From positions 192,894 to 256,893 of the forward strand of contig JAWKUB010000011.1 in NCBI GenBank assembly GCA_041398745.1: DNA of 64,000 nucleotides, in the 5' to 3' direction. Of this stretch, positions 35,891 to 43,781 are shown one piece after another. This stretch comes from JACKHO01 sp041398745 (GTDB lineage: Bacteria; Planctomycetota; Planctomycetia; Planctomycetales; Planctomycetaceae). Each line of letters begins with the position of its first letter. Within the stretch, counting starts at the first letter, position 1. Position numbers and translations under genes: made by a program. A model generated the notes under the pieces. That model made no database searches. It was not told where the DNA came from and saw only the letters and a list, made by a program, of their open reading frames with translations.

Positions 35891-36173
35891 GACATGCTCG
35901 TTGAATGACGGTGTGACTTGGGGATTGCAGATAGTTCGACGACGCAGGGCCGGGAAGAGTTCCGCGAATTGTTGCCGTGTCGTCAATGAATGGCATTATT
36001 GTGACGCACCACGAGTTTGCGGCATGGTTATCAGAGAGTCGCCACAAAGAACACGCATCGCCACGATATGAGTGTCGGTCCGTGGAGAATGAAATATAGG
36101 AATATGTTCCAGGAGATTTCACAGATGTAGTGCAGGGCAGGGGGTGACAGGCAATCCGTGGCACACGATCCGT

Positions 36174-36917
36174 TTACTCGCTGCCAGCTTCGTCGTCCGG
36201 AACCGCCGGACCGACGGGAATCAGGAGGGGGAGTGACGTCTGGACTTGGTCCACGACGATGAACAGGATGATCAAACCGGCGGCGATGAATTGGTACCAG
36301 GTCAGACCGAAGGCGATGCGGGGCTCGGGTCTGATGAATTCGGTCAGGAATCGATAGCCTGCGTAGCTGATGAAATAGAGCCGGATCAGGCGGTCTTTGA
36401 ACCATCCTTGCCAGAGGCAATACGTCATAAGAGCGGCGGCGGTGATGTGAAAGAGTGATTCATAGATTTGCGTGGGGTGGCGCGGAATGCCATCGGCGAA
36501 GGTGACCCCCCACGGCAATGATGTCGGCGTACCGAAACAGCAACCGCCGTTGAAGCAGGCAAGTCGGCCAATGGCAATGCCAATGGCGACGGGGACGGCG
36601 AAGCGATCGCCGGTGGAGACTTTGACATCGGCACACCATTTGGCGAGTTCGACACCCAGATAACCGCCGACGAGGCCGAACAGAATTGTCTTGCCGTTGC
36701 CGAGCCATCCCTGCCAGGAACAGAGGGCGGAGAGGTCGTCGAACAGATAGGGGAGGCGGGCAAAAATGAAGCTGCCGGAAAAGGCTCCCAGCATGACCGC
36801 GCCGTACTGAGCCGGGGTGAGTGTCAGCTTTCTGCCCGTCGAACGAAACAGAATGGCCGACACCACCAGCGCCAGCAGCATGAGTGCCGAATAATTCCAC
36901 GGAGGGAGTGCCAACAT
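36174..36917 (-). CDS. lgt: Prolipoprotein diacylglyceryl transferase family protein
   Basis: 247 residues, shorter than canonical Lgt (about 270-300). Seven hydrophobic spans. It has the family motif GRLACFNGGCCFG (about residues 116-128, the Cys-rich variant of the GRxGNFxNxE signature), RHPTQIYES (about 145-153) and a RPEPR arginine near 197. Canonical Lgt transfers diacylglycerol from phosphatidylglycerol to lipobox cysteine; several lipoproteins are encoded in this window. Its ATG shares a base with the stop of the radical SAM gene (TAATG). It may be a specialised paralogue rather than the only lgt. Confidence 0.8.
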   Translation of the reverse strand: MLALPPWNYSALMLLALVVSAILFRSTGRKLTLTPAQYGAVMLGAFSGSFIFARLPYLFDDLSALCSWQGWLGNGKTILFGLVGGYLGVELAKWCADVKVSTGDRFAVPVAIGIAIGRLACFNGGCCFGTPTSLPWGVTFADGIPRHPTQIYESLFHITAAALMTYCLWQGWFKDRLIRLYFISYAGYRFLTEFIRPEPRIAFGLTWYQFIAAGLIILFIVVDQVQTSLPLLIPVGPAVPDDEAGSE

Positions 36918-38386
36918 TACTTATTCACCAGTTCCGGCAGCGGCAAATGTCCGTTGCGGTACAGCACGTTATACGCACAGAACGGAATGACATGCCCGCT
37001 CGGCAGAATATGGTGCGTGCAGCACTTCATGAGCCGCCGGGTGTCGAAGGTGTACGCATCGAGAAAGTTGGTAATGGTAATGCGAAAGACATCTTGCGGG
37101 CTGAGTGTCTCGTTCATGGCGTTGGCAAAAAACTCCACGGCCACCGCCATTTCCTGTGGGGAAAGTTCTCGAGTGCTGGACGGCTTCGGACTCGACTCCG
37201 TCGGCATTTGCAGCGACACAGTCCCCGGCGTGCCGCAACCACAATCATCGCCGCAGGAGTTGAGATAACGGTCGATGACCTCCTTCACTCGCGGCCGGGT
37301 GAACGTAATACCGTTCGCCAGCAAATCCAAATTCTCCACCGCATTCACAAACCGCGTCAGCGGAACGGCCTGTCCATTCTTGCGATACACATACGTCAAC
37401 TGGTGACAGTTGGGATGCGCACAAGGAAGTGGCACAAAGTCCCGCGTCTCAAATACTCCCTCTGACTGTTCGACAATTCCCTTAATGACGTCGGGGAATG
37501 TGATGCGTTGCTCCAGTTCTTCAGGCAGCACGTGTCGACCGGAATAGGTGGCTGGCTGAAAACTGACTCCGGTAATCCAGGGGCGTTCCATGCCGAAACG
37601 AATGATGGCGCCCATTTCGTCTTCGTTGACACCACTTTGCAGCGTGGTCACTAGAATGACATTCAGTCCTGCCTCACCGAGCCGGTCAATGGCCCGCAGT
37701 TTTTGATCGAGCAGTTCTTCGCCCCGCAGGGCGCGGCTTGTTTCCGGTTTGAATCCGTCGAACTGAAAGTAGATTTCGACACGGTTCTTCCGCTTGGCCA
37801 CGGCTTCGAGCAGCGCATCATCTTTGGCGAACCGCAGGCCGTTGGTGTTGATCATGACGTAGTCGATGGGCTGCTCATGCGCGTACTCGAAGATTTCGAT
37901 GAACTGCGGATGAATGGTCGGCTCTCCTCCCGAAAGTTGCAGAATTTCGGGGCGGCCTTCCACTTTGACGAGTCGATCGATGGCGGCCTTGCACTCTTCC
38001 ACGGTGCGATGCTTCTGCCCGGGCCCGCTCGCCGCGTAGCACATGGGGCATTCGAGGTTGCAGGCGTCGGTCAGTTCGACGAGGCCAATGCACGTATGCT
38101 GCTCATGCTCGGTACACAAACCACAGTCGTATGGGCAGCCGCGATCAACCGGCACGCCGACCATTCGGGGCACCTTGCCCGGCACAGTGAATTCCATGCG
38201 GTCGTAATGACTGGCGTCGGAACAGACAAAGTCCTCCCTCGATCCGTGCGTTGGACAATGCTTGCGGAAGTAAATTCGACCGCCACGATTCAAGATTTTC
38301 GCAGGCACGACCTCCAGGCACTCAGGGCACAAACTCGTCGTCGTGCCAATGAAGGTGTAATCGCGCAGGGGGAGTTGGAGAGTCAT
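36917..38386 (-). CDS. Radical SAM protein of the Tes/MJ0619 type
   Basis: 489 residues from the ATG at 38386 (AAGG about 10 bases upstream). The core CxxxCxxC is DACNLECPMC (C109, C113, C116), binding the 4Fe-4S cluster that cleaves SAM. Before it are two Cys-rich patches, SLCPECLEVV...CPTHG (C20, C23, C44) and RGCPYDCGLC (C84, C88, C91), and after it CAHPNCH, CGDDCGCG and CCTHH clusters. This layout is that of the family containing archaeal tetraether lipid synthase (Tes) and MJ0619, which has been linked to methanopterin-precursor methylation. Reaction here is unknown: carbon-carbon coupling of lipid chains or pterin methylation are both open. Neighbours are an Lgt homologue and three mini membrane proteins. 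Confidence 0.85.
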   Translation of the reverse strand: MTLQLPLRDYTFIGTTTSLCPECLEVVPAKILNRGGRIYFRKHCPTHGSREDFVCSDASHYDRMEFTVPGKVPRMVGVPVDRGCPYDCGLCTEHEQHTCIGLVELTDACNLECPMCYAASGPGQKHRTVEECKAAIDRLVKVEGRPEILQLSGGEPTIHPQFIEIFEYAHEQPIDYVMINTNGLRFAKDDALLEAVAKRKNRVEIYFQFDGFKPETSRALRGEELLDQKLRAIDRLGEAGLNVILVTTLQSGVNEDEMGAIIRFGMERPWITGVSFQPATYSGRHVLPEELEQRITFPDVIKGIVEQSEGVFETRDFVPLPCAHPNCHQLTYVYRKNGQAVPLTRFVNAVENLDLLANGITFTRPRVKEVIDRYLNSCGDDCGCGTPGTVSLQMPTESSPKPSSTRELSPQEMAVAVEFFANAMNETLSPQDVFRITITNFLDAYTFDTRRLMKCCTHHILPSGHVIPFCAYNVLYRNGHLPLPELVNK

Positions 38387-38408
38387 GGAATTGCCTTGTC
38401 GAACGGGA

Positions 38409-38609
38409 TTAGCCAGCAGTCGAAAGGATCGCGATGCAGACAGCAAACAGCGCAATCACGAGTCCGACAACCACCAGCGCCGTAATCCCCAGTACTTTGA
38501 GAATGGTGAGAATGACGTCTGCCGGATCAAGCCGACGCCGAGGGCGGTACGATTCGTCATCGTCGTCGTCATCGGTGTAATCGAGGTCTTCATCATCGTT
38601 TGCTTTCAT
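38409..38609 (-). CDS. Mini membrane protein 3 (acidic head, one span)
   Basis: 66 residues. Head KANDDEDLDYTDDDDDDESY is strongly acidic, then a basic RPRRRLDP, then a hydrophobic span VILTILKVLGITALVVVGLV and ALFAVCIAIL. GGAG is 9 bases upstream of the start. It ends 22 bp before the radical SAM start. It is related in layout to the two genes upstream (R..R, then LK(V/I).G) and likely arose by duplication. Confidence 0.75.
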   Translation of the reverse strand: MKANDDEDLDYTDDDDDDESYRPRRRLDPADVILTILKVLGITALVVVGLVIALFAVCIAILSTAG

Positions 38610-38643
38610 CGACTCGCTCCTCGAACATGCAATTCAGAGACCA

Positions 38644-38877
38644 TTATGACCTGGATGAAAAGGGTTGTCCGCACACCAAAAACAGTTCGAAGCCAACGGC
38701 GAACAGCAACGCAATGATGGCCAAAGCTGTGCATCCGAAAACTTTCAGGAGTTTGAAGATGAATTCACTTGCTTCGAATTCACGTCGCGGTCCACGGTAC
38801 GCCTCCCGTTCATCATCTTCGTCATCGTAGCGGAGCTCTCTGCCATACTTGTCATCGAGGTTTTCATCATGATCCAT
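38644..38877 (-). CDS. Mini membrane protein 2 (acidic head, one span)
   Basis: 77 residues. The head is acidic (MDHDENLDDKYGRELRYDDE, DDEREAY), followed by RGPRREFEASEFIF, then LLKVFGCTALAIIALLFAVG as a single span and a short tail. The RxxR/LKVxG pattern matches the neighbouring mini protein. 34 bp before the next gene in the series. Confidence 0.72.
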   Translation of the reverse strand: MDHDENLDDKYGRELRYDDEDDEREAYRGPRREFEASEFIFKLLKVFGCTALAIIALLFAVGFELFLVCGQPFSSRS

Positions 38878-38915
38878 GACTCATCTCTCATAGACTTCCG
38901 GCACGCGAAGGGCAC

Positions 38916-39092
38916 TCAATGCCCAACAGTACAAACTCCTGACAACGCATTCAAAACGCCACCACACAGTAACAGTGAAACGATGATATACCCGGCAATC
39001 TTCAGGAACCAGTACACAACACTCATCCTGTCCAGAGTGGCTCGCGGCTGGTGGTAGAAATCAACTTCGTCATCGTCTTGCAGATTGCTCAT
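38916..39092 (-). CDS. Mini membrane protein 1 (acidic head, one span)
   Basis: 58 residues from the ATG at 39092 (MSNLQDDDEVDFYHQPRATL). One span, VVYWFLKIAGYIIVSLLLCG, ending GVLNALSGVCTVGH. Same order of acidic head, short basic patch and LKxxG span as the next two genes, but more diverged. It appears to open the five-gene series, although ribosome-binding sites are poor for the first two genes. Confidence 0.65.
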   Translation of the reverse strand: MSNLQDDDEVDFYHQPRATLDRMSVVYWFLKIAGYIIVSLLLCGGVLNALSGVCTVGH

Positions 39093-39346
39093 TGTCTCAC
39101 GTTCGGCTGAAACGCAACGAACGGCTTCGCACCACCACGGTCGCGAGTTCCAAGCATCCATAGTAGATGATTGACGGTGACCGGCGTGAATCGAGAACCA
39201 CGCGTCTACAATCAAGTCGAAAACGCGGCCAAGATATCACGCAAGATTTTTAAAAAGTGCCAGAAAAGTTGAGAATGAGGAACGATGAGGGGCGACACTG
39301 GGGCAATCACAGCACCACCTGAATTCTCGTCTTTGGCCAAGAATTG
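39093..39346. other. Intergenic region without recognised feature
   Basis: Between the first mini membrane gene and the hairpin at 39347-39414. It should hold the promoter of the minus-strand five-gene series, but no convincing -35/-10 pair was found by eye. Confidence 0.4.
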
Positions 39347-39414
39347 CCACGAAAAACACAAAAAGACACGAAGAGGGGGTGTTTGTTTTTCGTGTCTTTT
39401 TGTGCGTTTCGTGG
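39347..39414. repeat. Long imperfect inverted repeat after the GxxExxY gene
   Basis: Arms 39347-39372 (CCACGAAA ... AAAGACACGAA) and 39389-39414 (TTCGTGTCTTT ... TTTCGTGG) pair nearly perfectly over 26 bp, with a 16-base centre. It begins 3 bp beyond the GxxExxY stop and could terminate transcription from the minus strand, but related sequence also lies on the far side of the gene. Confidence 0.75.
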
Positions 39415-39417
39415 CCT

Positions 39418-39801
39418 TCATTCCTGTGTCATCAGGTATTTTCGGACGTACAACTTCGCGGCTCCGAAGTTGATGAGTAAGCCGGTTTCAACACGGGAGG
39501 ACCGCAGATAACCAAGCAGTTGAGCGACATGCTCGTCGGCAATGTTCCGAACAGCCTTTAACTCCACAATGAGTCGGCCATCGACAAACAAGTCGGCAAA
39601 GTATTCGCCCAATACGGTGCCGTCTTCATCATACACAGTCAAAGGATGCTGCTGCTCGACCTTGAGTCCAAGCGTCCTAAGCCGATTGACCAAGGCATTC
39701 TCGTAGACCTTCTCAAGATGCCCGTTTCGCAGATACTTGTGAATTGCGAAACTCGTTTCCCGTACGATGTCACACAATTCATTGATGTCCTCATGCCCCA
39801 T
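39418..39801 (-). CDS. GxxExxY protein (PDDEXK nuclease-like)
   Basis: 127 residues from the ATG at 39801. Features: helix LCDIVRETSFAIHKYLRNG, GHLEKVYENAL (the GxxExxY motif, about residues 26-36), then a beta hairpin QQHPLTVYDEDGTVLGEY, FADLFVDGRLIVELKA carrying D and ExK of a PDDEXK-type fold, and HVAQLLGYLRSSRVETGLLINFG. Family role is unknown; nuclease activity is predicted, not shown. It lies between repeats of the form CACGAAAAACACAAAAAGAC on both sides, a linkage I associate with this family in other genomes. Confidence 0.88.
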   Translation of the reverse strand: MGHEDINELCDIVRETSFAIHKYLRNGHLEKVYENALVNRLRTLGLKVEQQHPLTVYDEDGTVLGEYFADLFVDGRLIVELKAVRNIADEHVAQLLGYLRSSRVETGLLINFGAAKLYVRKYLMTQE

Positions 39802-39827
39802 CGCTCGCCCCTTAGCCAATGCTCTAT

Positions 39828-39963
39828 AGCCACAAGAAACACGAAAAAGCACAAAAAGTCAATGTTGAAGCCACAACAAGGGGTTGCCTTGCCAGCCGGA
39901 TCTTTCATGAATGAAAAAACATGATTCACGGTTCCATGTTTTCGTGTCTTTCGTGGCCAATTC
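39828..39963. repeat. Repeats upstream of the GxxExxY gene
   Basis: AAACACGAAAAAGCACAAAA at 39838-39857 and TTTTCGTGTCTTTCGTGGCC near 39940-39959 are the same CACGAAA-type words in opposite orientation as at 39347-39414. They bracket 80 bp of unrelated sequence. A further lone CACGAA word pair occurs after the gene ending at 43161. Confidence 0.6.
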
Positions 39964-39970
39964 CTGTCGG

Positions 39971-41275
39971 CTATCCCTCCCAGCGAGCTTTCAGGCCGGG
40001 GACGGTTTCGAGCAGGATTTCGTAGATGGCCTGGCGGTCTTCCGGGGAGAGGTGAGCGAACTTCTCTGACGTGTCTTCTCCCTTCAGCACAGCGCGCAAG
40101 CGGGGCCAGAAGTAATTCTGCATTTCCTCGGGGAGTTGTTGAAACGAATCTGAGTAAATGAGGTAGCTGCAGGGATACCGGAACATGCGACGAGTGAGAT
40201 CGAGGTCGCGCAGTGAGCGGCCCTGGCTGTCGCGTGGGCCCTGAGTGACGAACCATTCGGCGTATCCCGACGTGCCGACAATTGGGCCGGTCAGCGGAGC
40301 TTCGTCGACCAGCAGAACTGCTTCGAGCAGTTTTTCTCCTGCGGAGGAAATTCGGCGTGTGGTGCTGTCGAGACGTGTTCCTTCGTCATTCTCCAGGACC
40401 TTGTTCATCATGACTTCGTAGTCGAGCGCCTGACGCGTCGTGAAGTTTGCCCGCGTGATGCGGTTGTGAACGAGACTCTGATGCTCCAAGACCATCAAGG
40501 CGACAATGTCACTGTGCGGCGTGAGATAGGGTGTCGTGTCGAACAAGTCGGAAAGCGACGTGCGATTCTGTCCCGCCGAGTTATCAACTTCGGAAGGACG
40601 AAAGTCATCCTCCACGGTCAGGTTTCCCTGATGCTTGTGAGATCCATGCTGCCCAGTGACATACCAGCCGCCCCAGCGGTCTTCCATAGGGGTGGTGTGA
40701 TTCACACTGCGGCTCCCTGCCGAAAGGACGGGATACCCTGCATTGTCGACAAAGAGGGACCGCACCAAATGTCCGGGGACGTTCTCGGTCCGTGATGAAC
40801 TGTGACAGACGACGCAGTTGTCGACATGTCGTTCAAAATGGGGTTTTTCAATCGAGGCATCCTGGTCGAGTGAATAGAAGACGGTGCCCAACTCGGGATC
40901 GACCGCTGAAACTTCCAGCACGGTCCCGCCCTGACAGAACCCGATGTACATGTCATCGGAGAAGTAAATGGCACGCGGCGTGCGGGGCGAAATGCGCCGC
41001 AGTTGCAGACTCGTCTTGGAGAAAACCAGAACCTGTGCCTCCTGTGGAATCTTCAAAGCATTGAGAACCGAACGCAAGTAGCCGAAGCCCTGTTCGTATT
41101 CCAGCTTTACTTCGCCGGAGTCAATCCGCTTCTGCAATTTGCTGATTTGGTTGTGCGGTTCGCTGTCGCTGTAGGAAATGGGTGGGTTCTCGTAGTCTTC
41201 CTGAGCGTAGAGAAGCTGAGAAAAGACCGGCAGGGCGAGCATTAAACATGCGGTAGGGAGTGCGGCAAGTCGCAT
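39971..41275 (-). CDS. Exported cytochrome c-type protein, one CxxCH
   Basis: 434 residues from the ATG at 41275, with a signal peptide (MRLAALPTACLMLALPVFSQ). One heme-c motif, NCVVCHSSSR, at about residue 155. The rest contains SRSVNHTTPMEDRWGGWYV, GNLTVEDDFRP and DIVALMVLEHQSLVHNRIT, with many charged helices. It is divergent from the Rrf2 gene (147 bp apart), so both may be controlled by the same regulator. The frame extends to 41320 but only the ATG at 41275 gives a signal peptide. Confidence 0.85.
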   Translation of the reverse strand: MRLAALPTACLMLALPVFSQLLYAQEDYENPPISYSDSEPHNQISKLQKRIDSGEVKLEYEQGFGYLRSVLNALKIPQEAQVLVFSKTSLQLRRISPRTPRAIYFSDDMYIGFCQGGTVLEVSAVDPELGTVFYSLDQDASIEKPHFERHVDNCVVCHSSSRTENVPGHLVRSLFVDNAGYPVLSAGSRSVNHTTPMEDRWGGWYVTGQHGSHKHQGNLTVEDDFRPSEVDNSAGQNRTSLSDLFDTTPYLTPHSDIVALMVLEHQSLVHNRITRANFTTRQALDYEVMMNKVLENDEGTRLDSTTRRISSAGEKLLEAVLLVDEAPLTGPIVGTSGYAEWFVTQGPRDSQGRSLRDLDLTRRMFRYPCSYLIYSDSFQQLPEEMQNYFWPRLRAVLKGEDTSEKFAHLSPEDRQAIYEILLETVPGLKARWEG

Positions 41276-41358
41276 GAGGGCCTCCAGGACGGAGTATGGG
41301 GTGGGGACGGGAAATTCCACGTCTTATTTCTCTTCATCGATCAGTTTCAGGATACCAG

Positions 41359-41387
41359 TTGAATTATTCATGTCAAGGTGTAGAATT
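41359..41387 (+). promoter_or_regulatory. Putative promoter and dyad before the Rrf2 gene
   Basis: TTGAAT (41359-41364), 16 bases, TAGAAT (41381-41386) make a fair sigma-70-like pair reading toward Rrf2. An imperfect dyad AATTATTCA / TGTAGAATT (41362-41370 and 41379-41387) overlaps it, which would suit autoregulation. Both signals are by-eye calls. Confidence 0.4.
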
Positions 41388-41422
41388 GTCGACAAGTTTG
41401 ATTGGCAGGAGGAAACAGAACC

Positions 41423-41863
41423 GTGTTACCCAAAACCGCCGAATACGCCCTGCGCGCCATTGCCTGTCTGGCAGGCAATGCTGATTGTGCCTTTTCTGCC
41501 GAATCTCTCGCGGAGCAGACGAAAGTGCCCCGCCGCTATTTGCACAAAGTCCTTCAAGACTTGGTCCAGGCCGAGCTTGTGCAGTCTCGCCCCGGTCCCG
41601 GCGGCGGATACTCGCTGGCCACCAATGCGGACACCCTGACGATTCTCGACGTCGTCAACGCCGTCGCCCCGCTGGAGCGAATTCGCCACTGTCCGCTGGG
41701 GCTTCCCTCCCATACCCGACTTTGCCCGGTGCATCGCGAACTGGATAAAGCGTATGCGGCGACAGAAGCCGCCTTTCGACGCGTCACCATTGGTGAGTTG
41801 CTGAGATCCAATGATGACGTCATTCCGCTGTGCGATGCACGCAAAGCCCTCACCTCGTCCTGA
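41423..41863 (+). CDS. Rrf2-family transcriptional regulator
   Basis: 146 residues from the GTG at 41423 with GGAGG 11 bases upstream; the frame is open to 41402. The start LPKTAEYALRAI is the classic Rrf2 N-terminus, followed by a winged-helix region (SLAEQTKVPRRYLHKVLQDL, GPGGGYSLA) and a Cys-containing loop RHCPLGLPSHTRLCPVHREL. The Cys spacing (C-x10-C plus a C-terminal LCDARK) suggests a redox or iron-sulfur sensor of NsrR/IscR type. It faces a cytochrome gene and leads into two heme proteins. Confidence 0.9.
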   Translation: MLPKTAEYALRAIACLAGNADCAFSAESLAEQTKVPRRYLHKVLQDLVQAELVQSRPGPGGGYSLATNADTLTILDVVNAVAPLERIRHCPLGLPSHTRLCPVHRELDKAYAATEAAFRRVTIGELLRSNDDVIPLCDARKALTSS

Positions 41864-41899
41864 CCTGCCACGACCTCTCCTACCTTGAGGAATCGAAAT

Positions 41900-42526
41900 A
41901 TGCCAAAGTTTTTGAAATCCTTCCTGCCATTGGCGGTGCTCGCCACACTGCTTTCAGTACAAACCGTCTCAGCCGATGATGCTGCCCCTGAAGCCAAGAG
42001 CACCGAGGAACCGGCGGTGGAAGAAGTGGTGAAAGAAGAGGAGCCCGACGAAGACGTGCCGCGTGTTTCGCTGGAGGTGGCTCAGGACCGTGCCCGCATT
42101 ATGCATGACGTCTACATTTCTTCGATGGAAGCGATGCATCATCGCTACTTCCACGGTGATCGGGCTGTCATTCCCGCCCGGGCCATGGAAGACGTGTTTC
42201 GCGACATGGAACATTTGCACAACTACAAGTCGCACTGGATTTCCGCGAGCTTCAGCCCCATGAGTCTCGATCACAAACCGAAGACCGAGTTCGAAAAACT
42301 CGCGGCCCGTAAACTCGCGAAAGGTGATGAGTACGTCGAGACCATTGAGTCGGGCTACTACCGCCGAGCTGGAAGTGTGCCTCTTTCCAGTGGCTGTATC
42401 AGCTGTCACTCGGGACTGTTTGCCGCGACATCGGCCAGCAAGAAATTCGCGGGTCTGGTGATCAGTATTCCCGTGAATCCAGAGGCTGTACTGAAGGTCG
42501 AGACCGAAACAGGCGCTACGGAATGA
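41900..42526 (+). CDS. Exported DUF3365-type heme protein, copy 1
   Basis: 208 residues from the ATG at 41900 (TGAGGAA upstream). Signal peptide up to about residue 25 (VSADD). A charged linker (EEPAVEEVVKEEEPDEDV) precedes the domain, which has a helical part with EAMHHRYFHGDRAVIPARAM and ends with the heme motif SSGCISCHSGLFA and GLVISIPV. This is the Tll0287/DUF3365 layout, often fused to sensors. As a free exported protein beside Rrf2 it could be a redox or ligand sensor. 36 bp after Rrf2. Confidence 0.85.
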   Translation: MPKFLKSFLPLAVLATLLSVQTVSADDAAPEAKSTEEPAVEEVVKEEEPDEDVPRVSLEVAQDRARIMHDVYISSMEAMHHRYFHGDRAVIPARAMEDVFRDMEHLHNYKSHWISASFSPMSLDHKPKTEFEKLAARKLAKGDEYVETIESGYYRRAGSVPLSSGCISCHSGLFAATSASKKFAGLVISIPVNPEAVLKVETETGATE

Positions 42527-42533
42527 CGATTGG

Positions 42534-42576
42534 GTTGAGATGGTTGAGTGTGGCTTTGTCACGGTTGAGATGGTTG
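42534..42576. repeat. 43-bp dispersed repeat, copy 2
   Basis: Matches 7988-8030 in most positions. It lies between the two DUF3365-type genes, and its presence pushes the second gene start to 42628. Confidence 0.6.
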
Positions 42577-42627
42577 AAGATTGCGGCCATCGAATTCGAA
42601 GAATGCTTGAACAGGAATGTGACTCGC

Positions 42628-43161
42628 ATGGCTCGCGGCATTTTACTGACGCTGTTCTCTGGCTACCTGATGCTCGCCTCTTCGCCAGCGTTCAGCGAAG
42701 AATCACCTACCGCTGACTCCAAATCGAAGCCGGCGGTTCGGGTATCCGTCGCGGAAGCGCGGCGGCAGGCGGAGGTTTTGCATACGGCTATGCATGCGAC
42801 GGTGCAGCTTGTGCATCATCGCTATTACAAATTGGACGAAGGGCTCCCCATTCCCGCTGCCGTAGTGGACGAAATCTTTTCTGAAATCGCAGCGGAGCAA
42901 CAGGTCGAACTGCGCTGGCTGGCCGTGGAGGGACAAGCCATGAACACCGATCACATTGCCCGCGACGACTTTGAAAAGGCTGCTGTCGAAGCACTCAAGG
43001 CAGGCAAGCTGAGCCACGAGCAAGTCCAGGACGGCATACTGCGCCGCGCTGCCCCCATTACGCTGTCCAACCAATGTTTGAAGTGTCACGTCCCGGACCG
43101 AAAGTCGACGCAAGACCGGAAAGCCGGGCTGATTATCAGCATTCCGGTTGCGGAGAGATAA
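42628..43161 (+). CDS. Exported DUF3365-type heme protein, copy 2
   Basis: 177 residues from the ATG at 42628. Signal peptide MARGILLTLFSGYLMLASSP. The body parallels copy 1: QLVHHRYYKLDEGLPIPAAV, FEKAAVEALKAG, APITLSNQCLKCHVP (the CxxCH) and GLIISIPVAER. The pairing suggests tandem duplication with divergence. The upstream part of the open frame overlaps a dispersed repeat and is not coding. The space after it (43162-43213) has a CACGAA-type word. Confidence 0.83.
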   Translation: MARGILLTLFSGYLMLASSPAFSEESPTADSKSKPAVRVSVAEARRQAEVLHTAMHATVQLVHHRYYKLDEGLPIPAAVVDEIFSEIAAEQQVELRWLAVEGQAMNTDHIARDDFEKAAVEALKAGKLSHEQVQDGILRRAAPITLSNQCLKCHVPDRKSTQDRKAGLIISIPVAER

Positions 43162-43213
43162 CCACGAACGGCACCAAAAAGCACGAACTAATGGCTGACT
43201 GAACGCTCAAGAT

Positions 43214-43759
43214 TCACTTGGCGTCAGATCGCATTACTCTCGGGTATATGAGTACCAAGCCCATGCCGGTGTAGCAGGTCAAGTGAATCTCACCGGTTCC
43301 ACATTGCATGGCTTTCTTTCTGACGACGCATGTCCCGGAAAACCGGTCGTGAAGTGTTTGTTTATCTTCATCAACACCCGACCAGACATAATCAGTCAGC
43401 AGGCGGAACGGCCCAAGCAGCCCGATCAACAGGCGGTATGTCATGCAAAGAATGGATGGTTTCCCACCTCGCAAGTCAACGACCTTGGCACCCGTCAGCC
43501 AATACCCAACCGTACCGATTCGCGATGTTTTGAGGGCAGTCGAATACATCCATGCCAAGAAAAGCCCGAGCAGGGTGAGATCCGATTCATCAACTTGGCC
43601 GCTTTTGATGAAAAACAGAACTAAGGAAGCCAACATCCATATCGCGGTAATCGCAAAAAGATCAACGACCACAATGACTACACGCCATCGGCCCCCGATG
43701 TAGTCATTGGGAGCAAAGCGGGCACCACGACCAAGCGACGTATCACGTTCACTATTCAT
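43214..43759 (-). CDS. RDD-family membrane protein
   Basis: 181 residues. Two hydrophobic spans: about 27-47 (VVIVVVDLFAITAIWMLASL) and 60-75. Family-like features are WRVVIVVVDLF near the start, IGTVGYWLTGAKVVDLRGG and QTLHDRFSGTCVV, the pattern of RDD proteins with an RxxD. It is downstream of the RND gene on the same strand, 22 bp after its stop, so may share the transcript. Function of RDD proteins is mostly unknown. Confidence 0.78.
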   Translation of the reverse strand: MNSERDTSLGRGARFAPNDYIGGRWRVVIVVVDLFAITAIWMLASLVLFFIKSGQVDESDLTLLGLFLAWMYSTALKTSRIGTVGYWLTGAKVVDLRGGKPSILCMTYRLLIGLLGPFRLLTDYVWSGVDEDKQTLHDRFSGTCVVRKKAMQCGTGEIHLTCYTGMGLVLIYPRVMRSDAK

Positions 43760-43781
43760 CGGGAAGCATCACCCTCAGTCG

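Noticed and set aside
39347..39414. Simple transcription terminator only
   Set aside because: Position after the stop fits, but related words also lie on the far side of the gene, so a repeat element is the better description.
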